Source of the DNA: Psychrobacter immobilis
GTDB lineage: Bacteria; Pseudomonadota; Gammaproteobacteria; Pseudomonadales; Moraxellaceae
Length of the DNA stretch: 64,000 nt
Direction of reading: 5' to 3'
Assembly (NCBI RefSeq): GCF_904846175.1
Contig: NZ_CAJGZM010000003.1
Span: 248,001 to 312,000 of the forward strand
Below the pieces are notes generated by a model, which ran no database searches, had not been told where the DNA came from, and saw nothing but the letters and a program-made list of their open reading frames with translations. The position numbers were made by a program, and so were the translations under genes. Of this stretch, positions 27,898 to 37,470 are shown one piece after another (position 1 is the first letter of the stretch; each line of letters starts with the position of its first letter).

Positions 27898-28713
27898 TCA
27901 AAACCCCCAGTGCTGTATTCGAAGTAAAACCAGCGCCATCACAATGCCAACGCAAGCGGACAAAGTCAGCATATAGGTAAAAACGGCACGCCCAATCCCA
28001 ATATTGACATAGCCTTTTAGGATATCTGAGAAAGAGTTGATCAATGGAAAGCTTGGTACTAGTAAGAGCACACTAGAGGCAACGGCAATATCAGCATTAT
28101 TACCAATATCAAAATAGTAAGTCGTCGACCCAATTAAAGAAGCGATAAAAGCTGTCACGATGACCGCTATAAAGGGATTAAAATGGTGTTTGGACAAATA
28201 AATACGGGTAAACATCGCTACCATACCCGCGATAAAAGTCACGCCAGTAATCGACCAACTGCCACCATTTAGATACGCAAACGCAGCACAAGATGCACCA
28301 ACAAATATGCCCACTAGCCATGTTGGATAAATGGTTTTATCTAACTCATCAAAGGCAAGGGTGGTGCGTTCCGTCAGCTCAGACTTCAGCTTATTGTTAT
28401 CTGGCTTGTCGCTATTTATATCGGCTTCGGTTCTGTTGATAATTTGCTGAATTTGTACCAATAAATTGACATTAATGCTCTGATTGATTGTATCTCTGGT
28501 GGTGGTGATACAGCGCTCATCACAGATAGTGGTCAAGGTAATGGCATTAAAATTCAGCGAACATTCTACGCTGTTCATCCCCAACGCAAGCCCCAAGCGT
28601 TTCGATAAGTCCACCACCACGGCAGACTCAGCACCATACTGCATAAGGAGTAGTCCGCAGCGCACGCATAATCGAGTAATGTGCTGTTGCTGTACGTAGC
28701 TGATAGAGGTCAT
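27898..28713 (-). CDS. ThrE-type threonine/serine exporter, large subunit (YjjP-like)
   Basis: 271 residues: a soluble N-terminal part with the family phrase CGLLLMQYGAESAVVVDLSKRL, then five membrane helices from about 135 (FVGASCAAFAYLNGGSW, VASSVLLLVPSFPLINSFSD). Matches ThrE_1 (DUF1212). Together with the next gene it should export threonine/serine or, as for E. coli YjjPB, succinate; the substrate is not determined by sequence. Divergent from the DUF503 gene. Confidence 0.88.
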   Translation of the reverse strand: MTSISYVQQQHITRLCVRCGLLLMQYGAESAVVVDLSKRLGLALGMNSVECSLNFNAITLTTICDERCITTTRDTINQSINVNLLVQIQQIINRTEADINSDKPDNNKLKSELTERTTLAFDELDKTIYPTWLVGIFVGASCAAFAYLNGGSWSITGVTFIAGMVAMFTRIYLSKHHFNPFIAVIVTAFIASLIGSTTYYFDIGNNADIAVASSVLLLVPSFPLINSFSDILKGYVNIGIGRAVFTYMLTLSACVGIVMALVLLRIQHWGF

Positions 28714-28876
28714 TGATTAGATACGCATGTTGGCTATTGTGATTTGTATGAAGGGCATAAGTATAAACACTGTGAGCGGTTATGGGCTATCGAGACAACA
28801 AGGTAACGATAGCATAACTTGACGTGCTTATTTGCTACTATTATAAAGCGTAAACCACTGTCGTAAGGAGAATAAA

Positions 28877-29158
28877 ATGCATATCGCTATCTTAACCCTG
28901 ACTTTTGCTTTACCCGGATGTAGCTCATTAAAAGAAAAGCGCCAACGCATGGGCGGCTTGCATGCACGCTTTGGCAGTACGCCAAGCATCGCGGTATGTG
29001 AGAGCGGTGAGCGTGATCGGCATGACGCCAGCGAGTGGACGTTTGTGATAGTCGGGCTGTCTAAACGTGAGGTTGAGTCGCAATGCAGTCAAATAGAAGA
29101 GAAGGTAGAGCGGACGGTAGATGCGCGGGTGATGAATGTTGAGAGGGAGTTTGTTTAG
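28877..29158 (+). CDS. DUF503 family protein (YlxP-like)
   Basis: 93 residues beginning MHIAILTLTFALPGCSSLKEKR, the DUF503 signature start, and ending with a helix and short beta strand (CSQIEEKVERTVDARVMNVER). Related YlxP proteins bind near ribosome-maturation factors in other bacteria, but the role here is unknown. AAGGAG lies about 5 bases before the ATG. The REP-like hairpin downstream may serve as its 3' end. Confidence 0.85.
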   Translation: MHIAILTLTFALPGCSSLKEKRQRMGGLHARFGSTPSIAVCESGERDRHDASEWTFVIVGLSKREVESQCSQIEEKVERTVDARVMNVEREFV

Positions 29159-29204
29159 TTTAAATGGTTTTATATCTTAACTCTGAAAAATGTCTAACTT
29201 GTAG

Positions 29205-29230
29205 GTTGGGTGGAGCTTGCGACACCCAAC
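29205..29230. repeat. REP-like hairpin next to a transposase remnant
   Basis: GTTGGGTG and CACCCAAC form a perfect 8-bp stem around GAGCTTGCGA. The GTAGGTTGGGTG...CACCCAAC form is the type of short palindrome commonly mobilised by REP-associated tyrosine transposases, and a RAYT stub begins 24 bases away. Confidence 0.65.
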
Positions 29231-29253
29231 ATTTACTTTAAAAAAGAATATCC

Positions 29254-29424
29254 TCATCTGTCCCAATTGACAGGAAGCAAACCATCCTTCACAAATCGAG
29301 GAAATGAGGAATATTGCCAGTCTTCAATTTGCTCTACATATTCATATTTAAAAGGGTCTATGTGAGTATGATCGATATGAGCGTGATAATTTGTCTTATC
29401 ATAAATGCAATGAATCCTATGGAT
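29254..29424 (-). pseudogene. C-terminal remnant of a REP-associated tyrosine transposase (RAYT)
   Basis: Translating the minus strand up to the stop at 29254 gives an uninterrupted tail with IHCIYDKTNYHAHIDHTHID, then PFKYEYVEQIEDWQYSS, then FPRFVKDGLLPVNWD. This corresponds to the Y1_Tnp/RAYT C-terminus (pattern HxxPxKxGxVxxxxDWxYSSFxRyxxxGxxPxxW). An in-frame stop (about 29425-29427) ends the match upstream, and no N-terminal part with the catalytic HUH and Tyr is visible. This is therefore a dead fragment. It lies between the REP hairpin and the RelA/SpoT gene. Confidence 0.75.
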
Positions 29425-29495
29425 AATTAATACTTCTCATAATACTTTCTTATTATTAAAAAAATTCAAAAATTTATAGTAATATCAGACATAGT

Positions 29496-30731
29496 CTAAT
29501 TTTTATCATCATCTGAATCGTCATTGGTGAAATCAATATCTTTAGAAACAACATTTATTTTTTTTAAATATTCACTTTTCACTTTCGATTCATTAAGAGG
29601 TTTTATGATCTGCTCACCCTTATTTGGAATTTTCTCACCTTTATCAGGTGTTCGATTATTAAAGAAAGATGAAAGAGAACTATGGCTGTCCTCTGGGATT
29701 AACATACGAACATAGTATTTTATTAATTCATCAAGTACATTGTTATGAGACGAAGATAATTTATTATCCGTATCTAACAATCCTTTATTTTTCAATACTC
29801 TCTCATTTTCTCTTGATTGGGCTGCTTTAGATATTATGCTGTCCCATACTTCATCTGTTATTTTTGCAGTTTCTTCTACAATATCCATATTATCAGGAAT
29901 ATTTTGTATCATTTGTTCTTGTTCAGGGTGTAAAGTCAATGTATTAACAAAATCTAGCGCCTTATCTCCATCAGTAGTATTGGAGTCTAAACTATTAAAA
30001 TAACTGTAAAAACTTGAAGTTAGTTCTTCACATCCGCTAATTGCACCGTTTAGCACAGACATTTTCCGCTTTAACTCTGGATGATGTTCAAATTTGGGAT
30101 ATCGAACATGGTGGTCAATCTCTCCCCATGCTTCATCTAATATAGTGCGAGTCTGTAGTTCAAAGTTATAACTATGAGGTGTAATTCCTTTGATAATGTA
30201 ATGAGTAGACCTATATCGAGAATCTCTTTCTACTCGTTTGTACTTATAATCGCTCAAATTATCATTTGGATAGAAGCTTAAATCATCGTCAGGAGCATGA
30301 TATATGGTTATATTTTCATCTCCACATACACTAAAATTCTCTAAAATAAATTTATTTACTTGTCCCCAATTTTCTTTGAACAAATAAATAGCTCTAATTC
30401 CGACTAAATCATCAATTATATTTTTATAGTTAGTTACATTGATTTCTAGATAAGGAGATTTCTGATGCTCATTAATAGCTTTTTTTCTCTTTCTAACTAT
30501 TTTAGTTAGTAAGTGAATAGGATCTTTGACTCTCCATTTTACCGAATTAATTTCTTCGCCTAGATGCAGTATATTCCCGAAATATTGAGCCTGTTGCTTT
30601 AGAATTTCTTGATTCAATATATAGTCTCTGTAAATTTGTATAATTGTATTTTTACTAATATTTGCCTCTTTTAAGCTCTCAGCTTGAAGACCTTCAAATT
30701 CAAATATATTATTCTCATCTGTATTTCTCAT
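29496..30731 (-). CDS. Stand-alone RelA/SpoT-domain nucleotide pyrophosphokinase (SAS)
   Basis: 411 residues. Residues about 35-220 hold a RelA/SpoT synthetase domain with its landmark motifs: NSVKWRVKDPIHLLTKI, IIDDLVGIRAIYLF, RDSRYRSTHYII, ELQTRTILDEAWGEIDHHVRY. No HD hydrolase, TGS or ACT domain is present, so it is a single-domain alarmone synthetase type. The C-terminal about 190 residues are helical and polar with no recognised fold. The DNA is clearly more AT-rich than its neighbours (many TTA, ATA, AAT codons), and the gene sits inside REP/RAYT debris. It could be a ppGpp synthetase, a toxic SAS or a phage-defence CapRel-like protein; no antitoxin gene adjoins it. Confidence 0.85.
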   Translation of the reverse strand: MRNTDENNIFEFEGLQAESLKEANISKNTIIQIYRDYILNQEILKQQAQYFGNILHLGEEINSVKWRVKDPIHLLTKIVRKRKKAINEHQKSPYLEINVTNYKNIIDDLVGIRAIYLFKENWGQVNKFILENFSVCGDENITIYHAPDDDLSFYPNDNLSDYKYKRVERDSRYRSTHYIIKGITPHSYNFELQTRTILDEAWGEIDHHVRYPKFEHHPELKRKMSVLNGAISGCEELTSSFYSYFNSLDSNTTDGDKALDFVNTLTLHPEQEQMIQNIPDNMDIVEETAKITDEVWDSIISKAAQSRENERVLKNKGLLDTDNKLSSSHNNVLDELIKYYVRMLIPEDSHSSLSSFFNNRTPDKGEKIPNKGEQIIKPLNESKVKSEYLKKINVVSKDIDFTNDDSDDDKN

Positions 30732-30786
30732 AAATACTTATATCCATAAAATTAGCCGTGTAAGATGGGTTAGTTTGCCACATTAA

Positions 30787-30820
30787 TGGTAGGTTACGCT
30801 ATCGCTATCAGATCCTACCA
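30787..30820. repeat. REP-like palindrome fragment upstream of the RelA/SpoT gene
   Basis: TGGTAGG pairs with CCTACCA around an internal segment containing TTACGCTATCGCTATC, wording typical of Moraxellaceae/Neisseria-type dispersed palindromes. It lies in the probable leader of the RelA/SpoT gene, and with the hairpin at 29205 it brackets the accessory gene. Confidence 0.5.
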
Positions 30821-30850
30821 AGTATAAAAAAACGTGATTATCTACAACAA
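30821..30850 (-). promoter_or_regulatory. Candidate promoter of the RelA/SpoT gene
   Basis: Reading the minus strand, TTGTTG (30850-30845) and TATACT (30826-30821) are separated by 18 bases, close to sigma-70 consensus. This would leave a leader of about 80-90 nt containing the REP-like palindrome. Confidence 0.35.
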
Positions 30851-30870
30851 CCAAATTTTAGACAACAAAG

Positions 30871-30896
30871 AAGGCCACCCTATAAAGAGTAGCCTT
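30871..30896 (-). terminator. Likely terminator of uvrA
   Basis: On the minus strand AAGGCTAC pairs with GTGGCCTT (one G-T) around a 10-nt loop and is followed by CTTT. It lies 60 bases past the uvrA stop. Confidence 0.5.
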
Positions 30897-30914
30897 TTCA
30901 TCAATTATTACCTA

Positions 30915-30942
30915 ACTTCTATTAACTGACTTCTATTAACTG
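30915..30942. repeat. Two-copy 14-bp tandem repeat
   Basis: ACTTCTATTAACTG occurs twice head to tail, followed by a partial third unit ACTTCT, between the uvrA stop and its terminator. It is probably replication slippage. Confidence 0.8.
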
Positions 30943-30956
30943 ACTTCTTTCATCGC

Positions 30957-33842
30957 TTATTTAAGCATCGGCTTCAAGAACTCACCCGTATATGAGCCTT
31001 TTACTTCCGCCACTTCCTCTGGCGTACCTTCAGCGATAATCAGTCCGCCACCTTTGCCGCCTTCAGGACCTAAATCGATCACCCAATCCGCAGTTTTGAT
31101 AACATCAAGATTGTGCTCGATGACCACGATAGTGTTACCTTTATCGCGTAGGGTATGCAAGATATGCAGTAGCTTATCGATATCATGGAAGTGCAACCCA
31201 GTGGTTGGCTCATCCAAGATATAGAGCGTCTGTCCGGTATCACGTTTGGCAAGTTCGCGCGCCAATTTAACACGCTGCGCTTCACCACCTGATAACGTTG
31301 GCGCAGACTGACCCAAGCGAATATAACTAAGACCGACATCCATCAACGCTTGCAGACGACGATAAATCGCTGGAATGGCTGAGAAGAATTCAGTCGCATC
31401 TTCAACGGTCATATCGAGCACGTCAGCGATGTTTTTACCTTTATAGTGAATCTCTAACGTCTCGCGGTTATAGCGCTTGCCTTCACAGGTATCACACGGC
31501 ACATACATATCCGGTAAGAAATGCATCTCAACTTTGATGAGACCATCACCTTGACACATCTCACAGCGTCCGCCCTTTACGTTAAAGCTAAAGCGACCGG
31601 CTTTATAACCACGAGCACGTGCTTCTTGCGTTTGTGCAAACATTTCACGTACTGGGGTAAACACGCCAGTATACGTCGCTGGGTTTGAGCGCGGCGTACG
31701 ACCAATTGGGCTTTGATCGATATCGACCATTTTATCTAAATGCTCAAGACCACTGATACTGTCATGCTTGTCCGCGATAAGTGTTGAGGCGTTATTTAAC
31801 TGCGTTGCGGCTAAAGGCATTAAGGTACGGTTAATTAGAGTCGATTTACCAGAACCTGAAACACCAGTGATACAAGTCATGATACCGATTGGCAAGGTCA
31901 AATCAACGTCATGCAAGTTGTTACCTGATGCGCCTTTTAGCTCAATAGTCATCGGTATTTGTTTGGGATTGGCTTTACCTTTGACTTCCATATCGATGGT
32001 TTTGGCTTTATGACGAATGCTTGGAATCTCGATTCTTTTCTTCCCAGACATATATTGTCCAGTCAGTGATTCTTTATTCGCCATGATGTCATCGACTGTG
32101 CCTTGAGCGATGATATGACCGCCATGTACGCCTGCGCCGACACCGATATCGATAACGTGATCCGCTTGGCGAATGGCATCTTCATCATGCTCGACGACCA
32201 GTACGGTATTGCCCAAATCACGTAAGCGCGTTAGGGTTTTGAGTAAGCGATCATTGTCACGCTGATGCAGACCAATTGACGGCTCATCAAGCACATACAT
32301 GACGCCCATCAAGCCTGCACCAATTTGGCTAGCAAGACGAATACGCTGTGCTTCACCGCCGGATAACGTTTCAGCAGAGCGGGCAAGCGATAGATAATCA
32401 AGTCCGACACTAACGAGGAAGTTTAAACGCTCATTAATCTCTTTAAAGATTTTTTCCGCGACTTCACCTTTATGACCACCAATCTTCAGCGTTTTATAAT
32501 AGTCAGCAGCGTCACCGATAGACAGCTTAACGATTTGAGCGATGGTTTGATCGTCAACGCGGACATTACGTGAAATCTCATTCAAACGTGCACCATCACA
32601 GACGTTACAAGTGGTATCCGCCAAATATTTAGCCAGCTCATCACGAACCAGGTTACTTTGGGTTTTGGCATAACGGCGCTCTAAATAAGGCAGCACGCCT
32701 TCAAATGGCACAGTCTTATTGGTTTTACGCCCGCGCTCATCAGTAAAGTTAAAAGTCAGCTTCTCTTTACCAGAGCCTTGCATGATAAGGTCTTGCTGTT
32801 CTTTTGGCAAATCTTGCCACGGTGCATCCATATCAATTTTAAAATGATTACAAACGGTAGAGAGCAGACCAAAGTAATAAGCATGACGCTTATCCCAACC
32901 ATTAATCGCCCCTTGATTGAGCGATTTTTCATGATGGGTAATCAGCTTTTCGGCAGAAAAATACTGACGTTTGCCAAGACCATCGCAACTTGGGCAAGCA
33001 CCATATGGATTGTTAAAACTGAACATCCGTGGTTCAAGCTCAGAGACCGCACGATCACAGACTGGGCAAGAATGCTTAGCTGACATCACTTGGTTTTCAT
33101 CACCGCCTTCTTTTGGATTACCATCCATAAAGTGTAGCGTGACCAGTCCTTGACCTAAACGCAGCGCCGTCTCCAAACTTTCAGCAACACGGTTGCCTAA
33201 GTCATCACGGACTTTAAAGCGGTCAACGACGACTTCAATAGTATGCTTTTTCTTTTTATCGAGTGTCGGTAGCTCATCGGTATCGTAAACATCACCGTCA
33301 ACGCGTACGCGCACAAAGCCTTGACCAATTAGCTGCTCAAGTAAGACCGTATGCTCGCCCTTACGCTCACGCATCACCGGTGCAAGTATCATGATTTTAG
33401 TGTCATCGGGCAGCGCCATCACTTGATCGACCATTTCAGTCACCGACTGTGCAACCATCGGCTCACCATGCTCTGGGCAATAAGGCGTACCAATACGCGC
33501 ATAAAGTAGACGCAAATAGTCATAAATCTCGGTAATCGTACCGACCGTTGAGCGTGGGTTATGGTTGGTTGATTTTTGCTCGATAGCAATCGCCGGTGAC
33601 AAGCCTTCGATACTATCGACATCAGGCTTCTCCATTTGCGAGAGGAACTGACGTGCATAAGCCGACAAGCTTTCAACATAACGACGTTGGCCTTCAGCAT
33701 AAAGCGTATCGAATGCCAATGACGATTTACCAGAGCCTGATAAACCCGTAATCACCACAAATTTATCTCGTGGAATGTCTAAATCGATATTTTTTAGATT
33801 ATGAGTGCGTGCGCCGCGAACCTTAATATACTCGTGTGCCAT
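30957..33842 (-). CDS. uvrA: Excinuclease ABC subunit A (UvrA)
   Basis: DNA-damage recognition ATPase of nucleotide excision repair. 961 residues with two ABC modules: Walker [15 protein letters not shown] (about 32) and [15 protein letters not shown] (about 660), signatures [15 protein letters not shown] and [16 protein letters not shown], and Walker [14 protein letters not shown] and [13 protein letters not shown]. Zinc-binding pairs [10 protein letters not shown]...CPSCDGLG and CEMCQGDG...[10 protein letters not shown] are intact. It is divergent from the MFS gene. I did not see a LexA-type operator upstream, in keeping with the usual lack of LexA in Moraxellaceae. Confidence 0.98.
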   Translation of the reverse strand: MAHEYIKVRGARTHNLKNIDLDIPRDKFVVITGLSGSGKSSLAFDTLYAEGQRRYVESLSAYARQFLSQMEKPDVDSIEGLSPAIAIEQKSTNHNPRSTVGTITEIYDYLRLLYARIGTPYCPEHGEPMVAQSVTEMVDQVMALPDDTKIMILAPVMRERKGEHTVLLEQLIGQGFVRVRVDGDVYDTDELPTLDKKKKHTIEVVVDRFKVRDDLGNRVAESLETALRLGQGLVTLHFMDGNPKEGGDENQVMSAKHSCPVCDRAVSELEPRMFSFNNPYGACPSCDGLGKRQYFSAEKLITHHEKSLNQGAINGWDKRHAYYFGLLSTVCNHFKIDMDAPWQDLPKEQQDLIMQGSGKEKLTFNFTDERGRKTNKTVPFEGVLPYLERRYAKTQSNLVRDELAKYLADTTCNVCDGARLNEISRNVRVDDQTIAQIVKLSIGDAADYYKTLKIGGHKGEVAEKIFKEINERLNFLVSVGLDYLSLARSAETLSGGEAQRIRLASQIGAGLMGVMYVLDEPSIGLHQRDNDRLLKTLTRLRDLGNTVLVVEHDEDAIRQADHVIDIGVGAGVHGGHIIAQGTVDDIMANKESLTGQYMSGKKRIEIPSIRHKAKTIDMEVKGKANPKQIPMTIELKGASGNNLHDVDLTLPIGIMTCITGVSGSGKSTLINRTLMPLAATQLNNASTLIADKHDSISGLEHLDKMVDIDQSPIGRTPRSNPATYTGVFTPVREMFAQTQEARARGYKAGRFSFNVKGGRCEMCQGDGLIKVEMHFLPDMYVPCDTCEGKRYNRETLEIHYKGKNIADVLDMTVEDATEFFSAIPAIYRRLQALMDVGLSYIRLGQSAPTLSGGEAQRVKLARELAKRDTGQTLYILDEPTTGLHFHDIDKLLHILHTLRDKGNTIVVIEHNLDVIKTADWVIDLGPEGGKGGGLIIAEGTPEEVAEVKGSYTGEFLKPMLK

Positions 33843-34420
33843 CGTTGATAGATTTCCTATTTGATAAAAGGGTATATAAAAATGTTTAAAATTAAAGGGC
33901 TAAATAAAGTTGAGTTAAATGCTTAATTAAAAGTAATGATGAATCAAAAGTGTGGCTATTTTTAAAAATACTATTTGAATTAATATGGCTTTATAAAAAT
34001 GTGCAGTTTTCACAAAGCGATAGTAATGATTGTCTTTTTTATATTATGCCTTTAGTACTTGAAATGGATGAAGGTAATCTAAATAAAGGGTAACTAATAT
34101 GAGTGGTTTGTTATAGATTTGAGCGAACAATATCATTTGCGACGTCTTACTTTATTGTCATCCTGAGCACATTATTCAAGGTGTGCTGCTGCCTTATACG
34201 CACTTGGTAACAAAATTATCTCGTAAAATGAAGCGCTTAAGTCAGTGTCAGCCGTGATGCTGAAGCAGCAAGGCAAAAGTATCGGCAAGCAAACAGCGAA
34301 TGTCTTATACTAGGGGGCTTAATTTTTAGTCGATACCTGGCATAGAGCGTTGTAGATAAAGAGCAGAGGCGTAGTGATAAATTAGCGATAAACCAGCCAT
34401 GATGAATCAGTGAGGCAAGT
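33843..34420. other. Long divergent intergenic region uvrA / MFS gene
   Basis: 578 bases. The uvrA-proximal half is very AT-rich. The distal half (about 34130-34330) is of normal composition and holds words such as GTGTGCTGCTGCC and GCAGCAAGGCAAAAG, but no open frame, tRNA or strong hairpin that I can support. It presumably carries both promoters. Confidence 0.5.
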
Positions 34421-35785
34421 ATGAATAGCGTAGAAAAAAGGGCAATCCTCGGGGTTGGTGGTATATTTGCCTTGCGGATGATCGGCTTGTTTATGATTGT
34501 GCCAGTATTTTCTGTCTATGGTGATAATTATGCGCATGCGACACCGTTTCTAATTGGTTTGGCGGTCGGTATTTATGGACTAGGGCAAGCCATTTTTCAA
34601 ATCCCAATGAGTTTGGCGGCGGATAAGTTTCCACGTAAACCTATTATATTTTTAGGTCTGATATTATTTGCCCTCGGCGGTATAGTCGCTGCCAATGCGA
34701 CTGATATTTATGAGGTCATTATCGGGCGCGCACTGGCAGGTAGTGGCGCGGTCTCGGCGGTATTAATGGCGCTGTTAGCAGACGTTACGCGCGAAGAGAT
34801 GCGCACCAAAGCGATGGCGACGATGGGCTTGACCATTGCGACCTCTATTATGCTTGCGTTTGCCTTTGGGCCGTTATTAGTCGGCTCACTTGGTATTTCT
34901 GGACTTTTTTGGTTGACCGCAGGCTTTGCTGTTTTGGCAATGTTGTTATTATTGTTTGTGCCAACGCCGCTACGGGTACTCAAGCACAATTTGGATAATA
35001 AATCGATTGGTCAGCAGTTGGCAGAGGTCTTAAAAATTGGTGATTTAAATCGTTTGCACATTGGTATTTTTGCTCTGCATTTGACCATGACGGCTATTTT
35101 TGTCATTTTGCCGCATCAGCTTAATGAGGTAATGGGATTGTCGGTACGTCAGCAAGGTCTGGTGTATCTGCCGTTATTGTTTATAGGCTTTGCAGTTGCT
35201 TTGCCCTTTATTATCATCGCTGAAAAGAAACGTAAAATGCGCCAAGTATTCTTGGGCGCGATTGCATTGATGACTGCCGCTTTAGCGTTATTGGCGCTTG
35301 GTAGTCAGCTCGGTGTGGGGATTATTTTAGGGCTGCTGCTGTATTTTATGGGCTTTAACTTACTTGAAGCGACGATTCCATCGTGGATATCGAAGCGTGC
35401 GCCAGTTGCCAATAAAGCGACGGCAATGGGACTGAATTCATCGAGTCAGTTCTTTGGTGCCTTTGTCGGTGGGGCGATGGGTGGCTTATTATTGACCCAG
35501 CCAAATCTGCTGGCGTGGGGTATATTGGCCGTTATTATGGGCGCGGCATTGCTGCTGATTATTCCGATTGCCGATCCACCATATTTATCAAGTACCACCG
35601 TTACGATTCCTAAAGATATCAATATACAGGATTGGTCACGGCAAATGCTGGCGGTAGATGGCGTTGATGAGTTGGTCGTCATGGCAAAAGAGCAGGTCGC
35701 TTATTTAAAATTGGATAAGACACAGCTTACAGATTTGTCACGACAAGAGCTGTCGCATCTGGCACAAAGCCCCCTAGATATTTAA
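34421..35785 (+). CDS. MFS transporter with C-terminal ferredoxin-like domain (YajR-like)
   Basis: 454 residues with twelve membrane helices. MFS motif A is present as ADKFPRKPIIFLG (about residue 69), and the first helix reads FALRMIGLFMIVPVFSVYG. After the last helix, residues about 395-450 (VTIPKDINIQDWSRQMLAVD, then GVDELVVMAKEQVAYLKLD) form a small ferredoxin-like domain such as the YAM domain of E. coli YajR, which has the same total length. The substrate is unknown. An uvrA-MFS-ssb order is common in the Moraxellaceae. Confidence 0.85.
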   Translation: MNSVEKRAILGVGGIFALRMIGLFMIVPVFSVYGDNYAHATPFLIGLAVGIYGLGQAIFQIPMSLAADKFPRKPIIFLGLILFALGGIVAANATDIYEVIIGRALAGSGAVSAVLMALLADVTREEMRTKAMATMGLTIATSIMLAFAFGPLLVGSLGISGLFWLTAGFAVLAMLLLLFVPTPLRVLKHNLDNKSIGQQLAEVLKIGDLNRLHIGIFALHLTMTAIFVILPHQLNEVMGLSVRQQGLVYLPLLFIGFAVALPFIIIAEKKRKMRQVFLGAIALMTAALALLALGSQLGVGIILGLLLYFMGFNLLEATIPSWISKRAPVANKATAMGLNSSSQFFGAFVGGAMGGLLLTQPNLLAWGILAVIMGAALLLIIPIADPPYLSSTTVTIPKDINIQDWSRQMLAVDGVDELVVMAKEQVAYLKLDKTQLTDLSRQELSHLAQSPLDI

Positions 35786-35891
35786 ACAAAAATTGGTTAA
35801 AGTAAATTCATATTACTGATATTATTAATCAGTTTCATTTAATAGTTATTAAAATATTCATAAAACGATTTGTCAATAAAAGGACGATACT

Positions 35892-36575
35892 ATGCGCGGA
35901 GTTAATAAAGTTATCATCATCGGTAACCTTGGAGCAGACCCCGAGGCACGCCAATTCAGTAATGGCGGTAGCGTGACCAACATTTCGGTTGCGACTTCAG
36001 AGCAGTGGACTGATAAGCAAAGCGGTGAAAAAAGAGAAGCAACGGAATGGCATCGCATTTCATTGTTTAATCGTCTAGGCGAAATCGCGGCGCAATATTT
36101 GCGTAAAGGCAGCAAGGTCTATATTGAAGGCAGTTTGCGTACGCGTAAATATCAAGATCCCAATGGTCAGGACCGTTATATCACCGAGATTCGTGCGGAG
36201 CAAATGCAAATGCTCGATGGCGCGACCGGCGGTAGTGGAGATGCTGGTGGTTTTGGTGGTCAAAGCTCAAATCAAGGTCAAGGTGGTTATGGCAATCAGG
36301 GTAGTGGCGGCTATAGCAATCAAGGCGGTCAAAACCAAGGTGGTCAGGGTAATTATGGTCAACCAGCGAGTAATCAGCAAAGTGGCTATAACCAAGGCGG
36401 CGCTCCAGCTTCGCAAGGTATGTCACAAGGCAACAATCAAAACAGCAGCCAAAACAGCTTTAATAATCAAAATCCGTCATCGCAAAATCAATTTAATAAA
36501 CCAGCTCAAGCACCAGCACAGTCTAAACCGACAGCGATGCCAGATGGTCCTGTAGATGATGATATTCCTTTTTGA
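35892..36575 (+). CDS. ssb: Single-stranded DNA-binding protein
   Basis: 227 residues: OB fold in residues 1-110 ([38 protein letters not shown]), a Gly/Gln/Asn/Ser-rich disordered linker (about 115-215) and the conserved acidic tip DDDIPF that binds partner proteins. The linker is built from repeated GGYGNQG/QGGQ words and is longer than in E. coli SSB. AAAGGACG precedes the ATG. It follows the MFS gene by 106 bases and ends at a hairpin terminator. Confidence 0.98.
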   Translation: MRGVNKVIIIGNLGADPEARQFSNGGSVTNISVATSEQWTDKQSGEKREATEWHRISLFNRLGEIAAQYLRKGSKVYIEGSLRTRKYQDPNGQDRYITEIRAEQMQMLDGATGGSGDAGGFGGQSSNQGQGGYGNQGSGGYSNQGGQNQGGQGNYGQPASNQQSGYNQGGAPASQGMSQGNNQNSSQNSFNNQNPSSQNQFNKPAQAPAQSKPTAMPDGPVDDDIPF

Positions 36576-36939
36576 GGAATACATAAATGAATAATGCAGA
36601 TTAAATTTAAGGGAGCCTATATTTATAGGCTCTTTTTTATGCTGCTGATTTTTGACTTATTTAAATAGTGATAAAGAGAAATACTTAAGATTTATAAAGT
36701 AATAATATTTGAATAATAGAGTTTTATTATAAATACTCATATAAAGTTAACTATCTTTTAAAACCGCTATAATTTAATAACATTTATGATTGTTATCTTA
36801 TTATCAATGAATACCAATCAATACTTGTGATGGATTATATTTTTGTTTATATTACTGTTACTTACGATTTTTATTATTCATAAGTCATTAGTCGTCAGGC
36901 TATGTGATTTATAACCTTGATATAAAAGTGGAGATTATG
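36576..36939. other. AT-rich intergenic region ssb to H-NS-like gene
   Basis: 364 bases. After the ssb terminator the DNA is very AT-rich with many ATTAT/TAATA runs and near repeats such as AATCAATACTTGTG. H-NS-family genes are often self-repressed through AT-rich leaders, so this is a likely autoregulatory site, but no sharp motif is visible. Confidence 0.5.
36613..36638 (+). terminator. Terminator of ssb
   Basis: GAGCCTAT / ATAGGCTC with loop ATTT, followed by six T. Confidence 0.88.
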
Positions 36940-37263
36940 ATGAGCAAAAACAATTTCATTGATTTAAATGATCTAAACGTTGATGAGCTACGCGCTATTA
37001 CCGAAAATGCCCAACAACTTATTGCGCAAAAACAACACCAGCGTTTATACGACGCTTATATGCAGTTTGAAAAAATCGCTGAAGAAAGCGATGCTAGCAT
37101 TGAAGAGATTTTACAAGCGGGTGAGAAACTTGAGAAAAAACGTAGCATTAAATATCGCAATACGGATAATAATGAAGAAACGTGGACCGGTCGCGGACGT
37201 AAACCAACATGGTTGGTAGAGGCACTAGCAGCAGGTCGTAAATTGGAAGATTTTGCTATTTAG
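36940..37263 (+). CDS. H-NS family histone-like nucleoid protein
   Basis: 107 residues. A helical oligomerisation region (about 8-60: DLNDLNVDELRAITENAQQL, RLYDAYMQFEKIAEES) is followed by a basic C-terminal DNA-binding part with TWTGRGRKPTWLVEALAAG, the H-NS AT-minor-groove loop (RGRxPxWL). It should silence AT-rich DNA. Two ATGs are adjacent (36937, 36940); GGAG at 36930-36933 gives better spacing to 36940. A shorter silencing partner is not seen nearby. Confidence 0.9.
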   Translation: MSKNNFIDLNDLNVDELRAITENAQQLIAQKQHQRLYDAYMQFEKIAEESDASIEEILQAGEKLEKKRSIKYRNTDNNEETWTGRGRKPTWLVEALAAGRKLEDFAI

Positions 37264-37368
37264 TCATTAAAAATATCTTGTTAAGCTCTCATGCTATTTA
37301 GCTTTAACGCGTCATTAATCATGATGGTTTAATAGATAAATCGATAGATAAAAGCCAGTCTCTTTATC

Positions 37369-37403
37369 GCCAGTATTTTGGTGCAAAGATACTGGCTTTT
37401 TTT
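37369..37403 (+). terminator. Terminator of the H-NS-like gene
   Basis: GCCAGTAT / ATACTGGC around a 12-nt loop, then a T-run. An additional upstream copy AAAGCCAGT (37351-37359) can pair with the same 3' arm, making two mutually exclusive hairpins. Confidence 0.82.
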
Positions 37404-37470
37404 CTGTCATCTGTATGCCATTGTTTGCTATGATAATGACGTTTTTGTCTTATATAAGAGTTAGCTAACC

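Noticed and set aside
33843..34420. LexA/SOS operator at the uvrA promoter
   Set aside because: No CTG-N10-CAG type box in a promoter position was found, and Moraxellaceae generally lack a canonical LexA.
36124..36555. 143-codon frame overlapping ssb in another frame
   Set aside because: It arises from the Gly/Gln/Asn-rich linker codons of ssb; the product is a Val/Lys-rich artefact.
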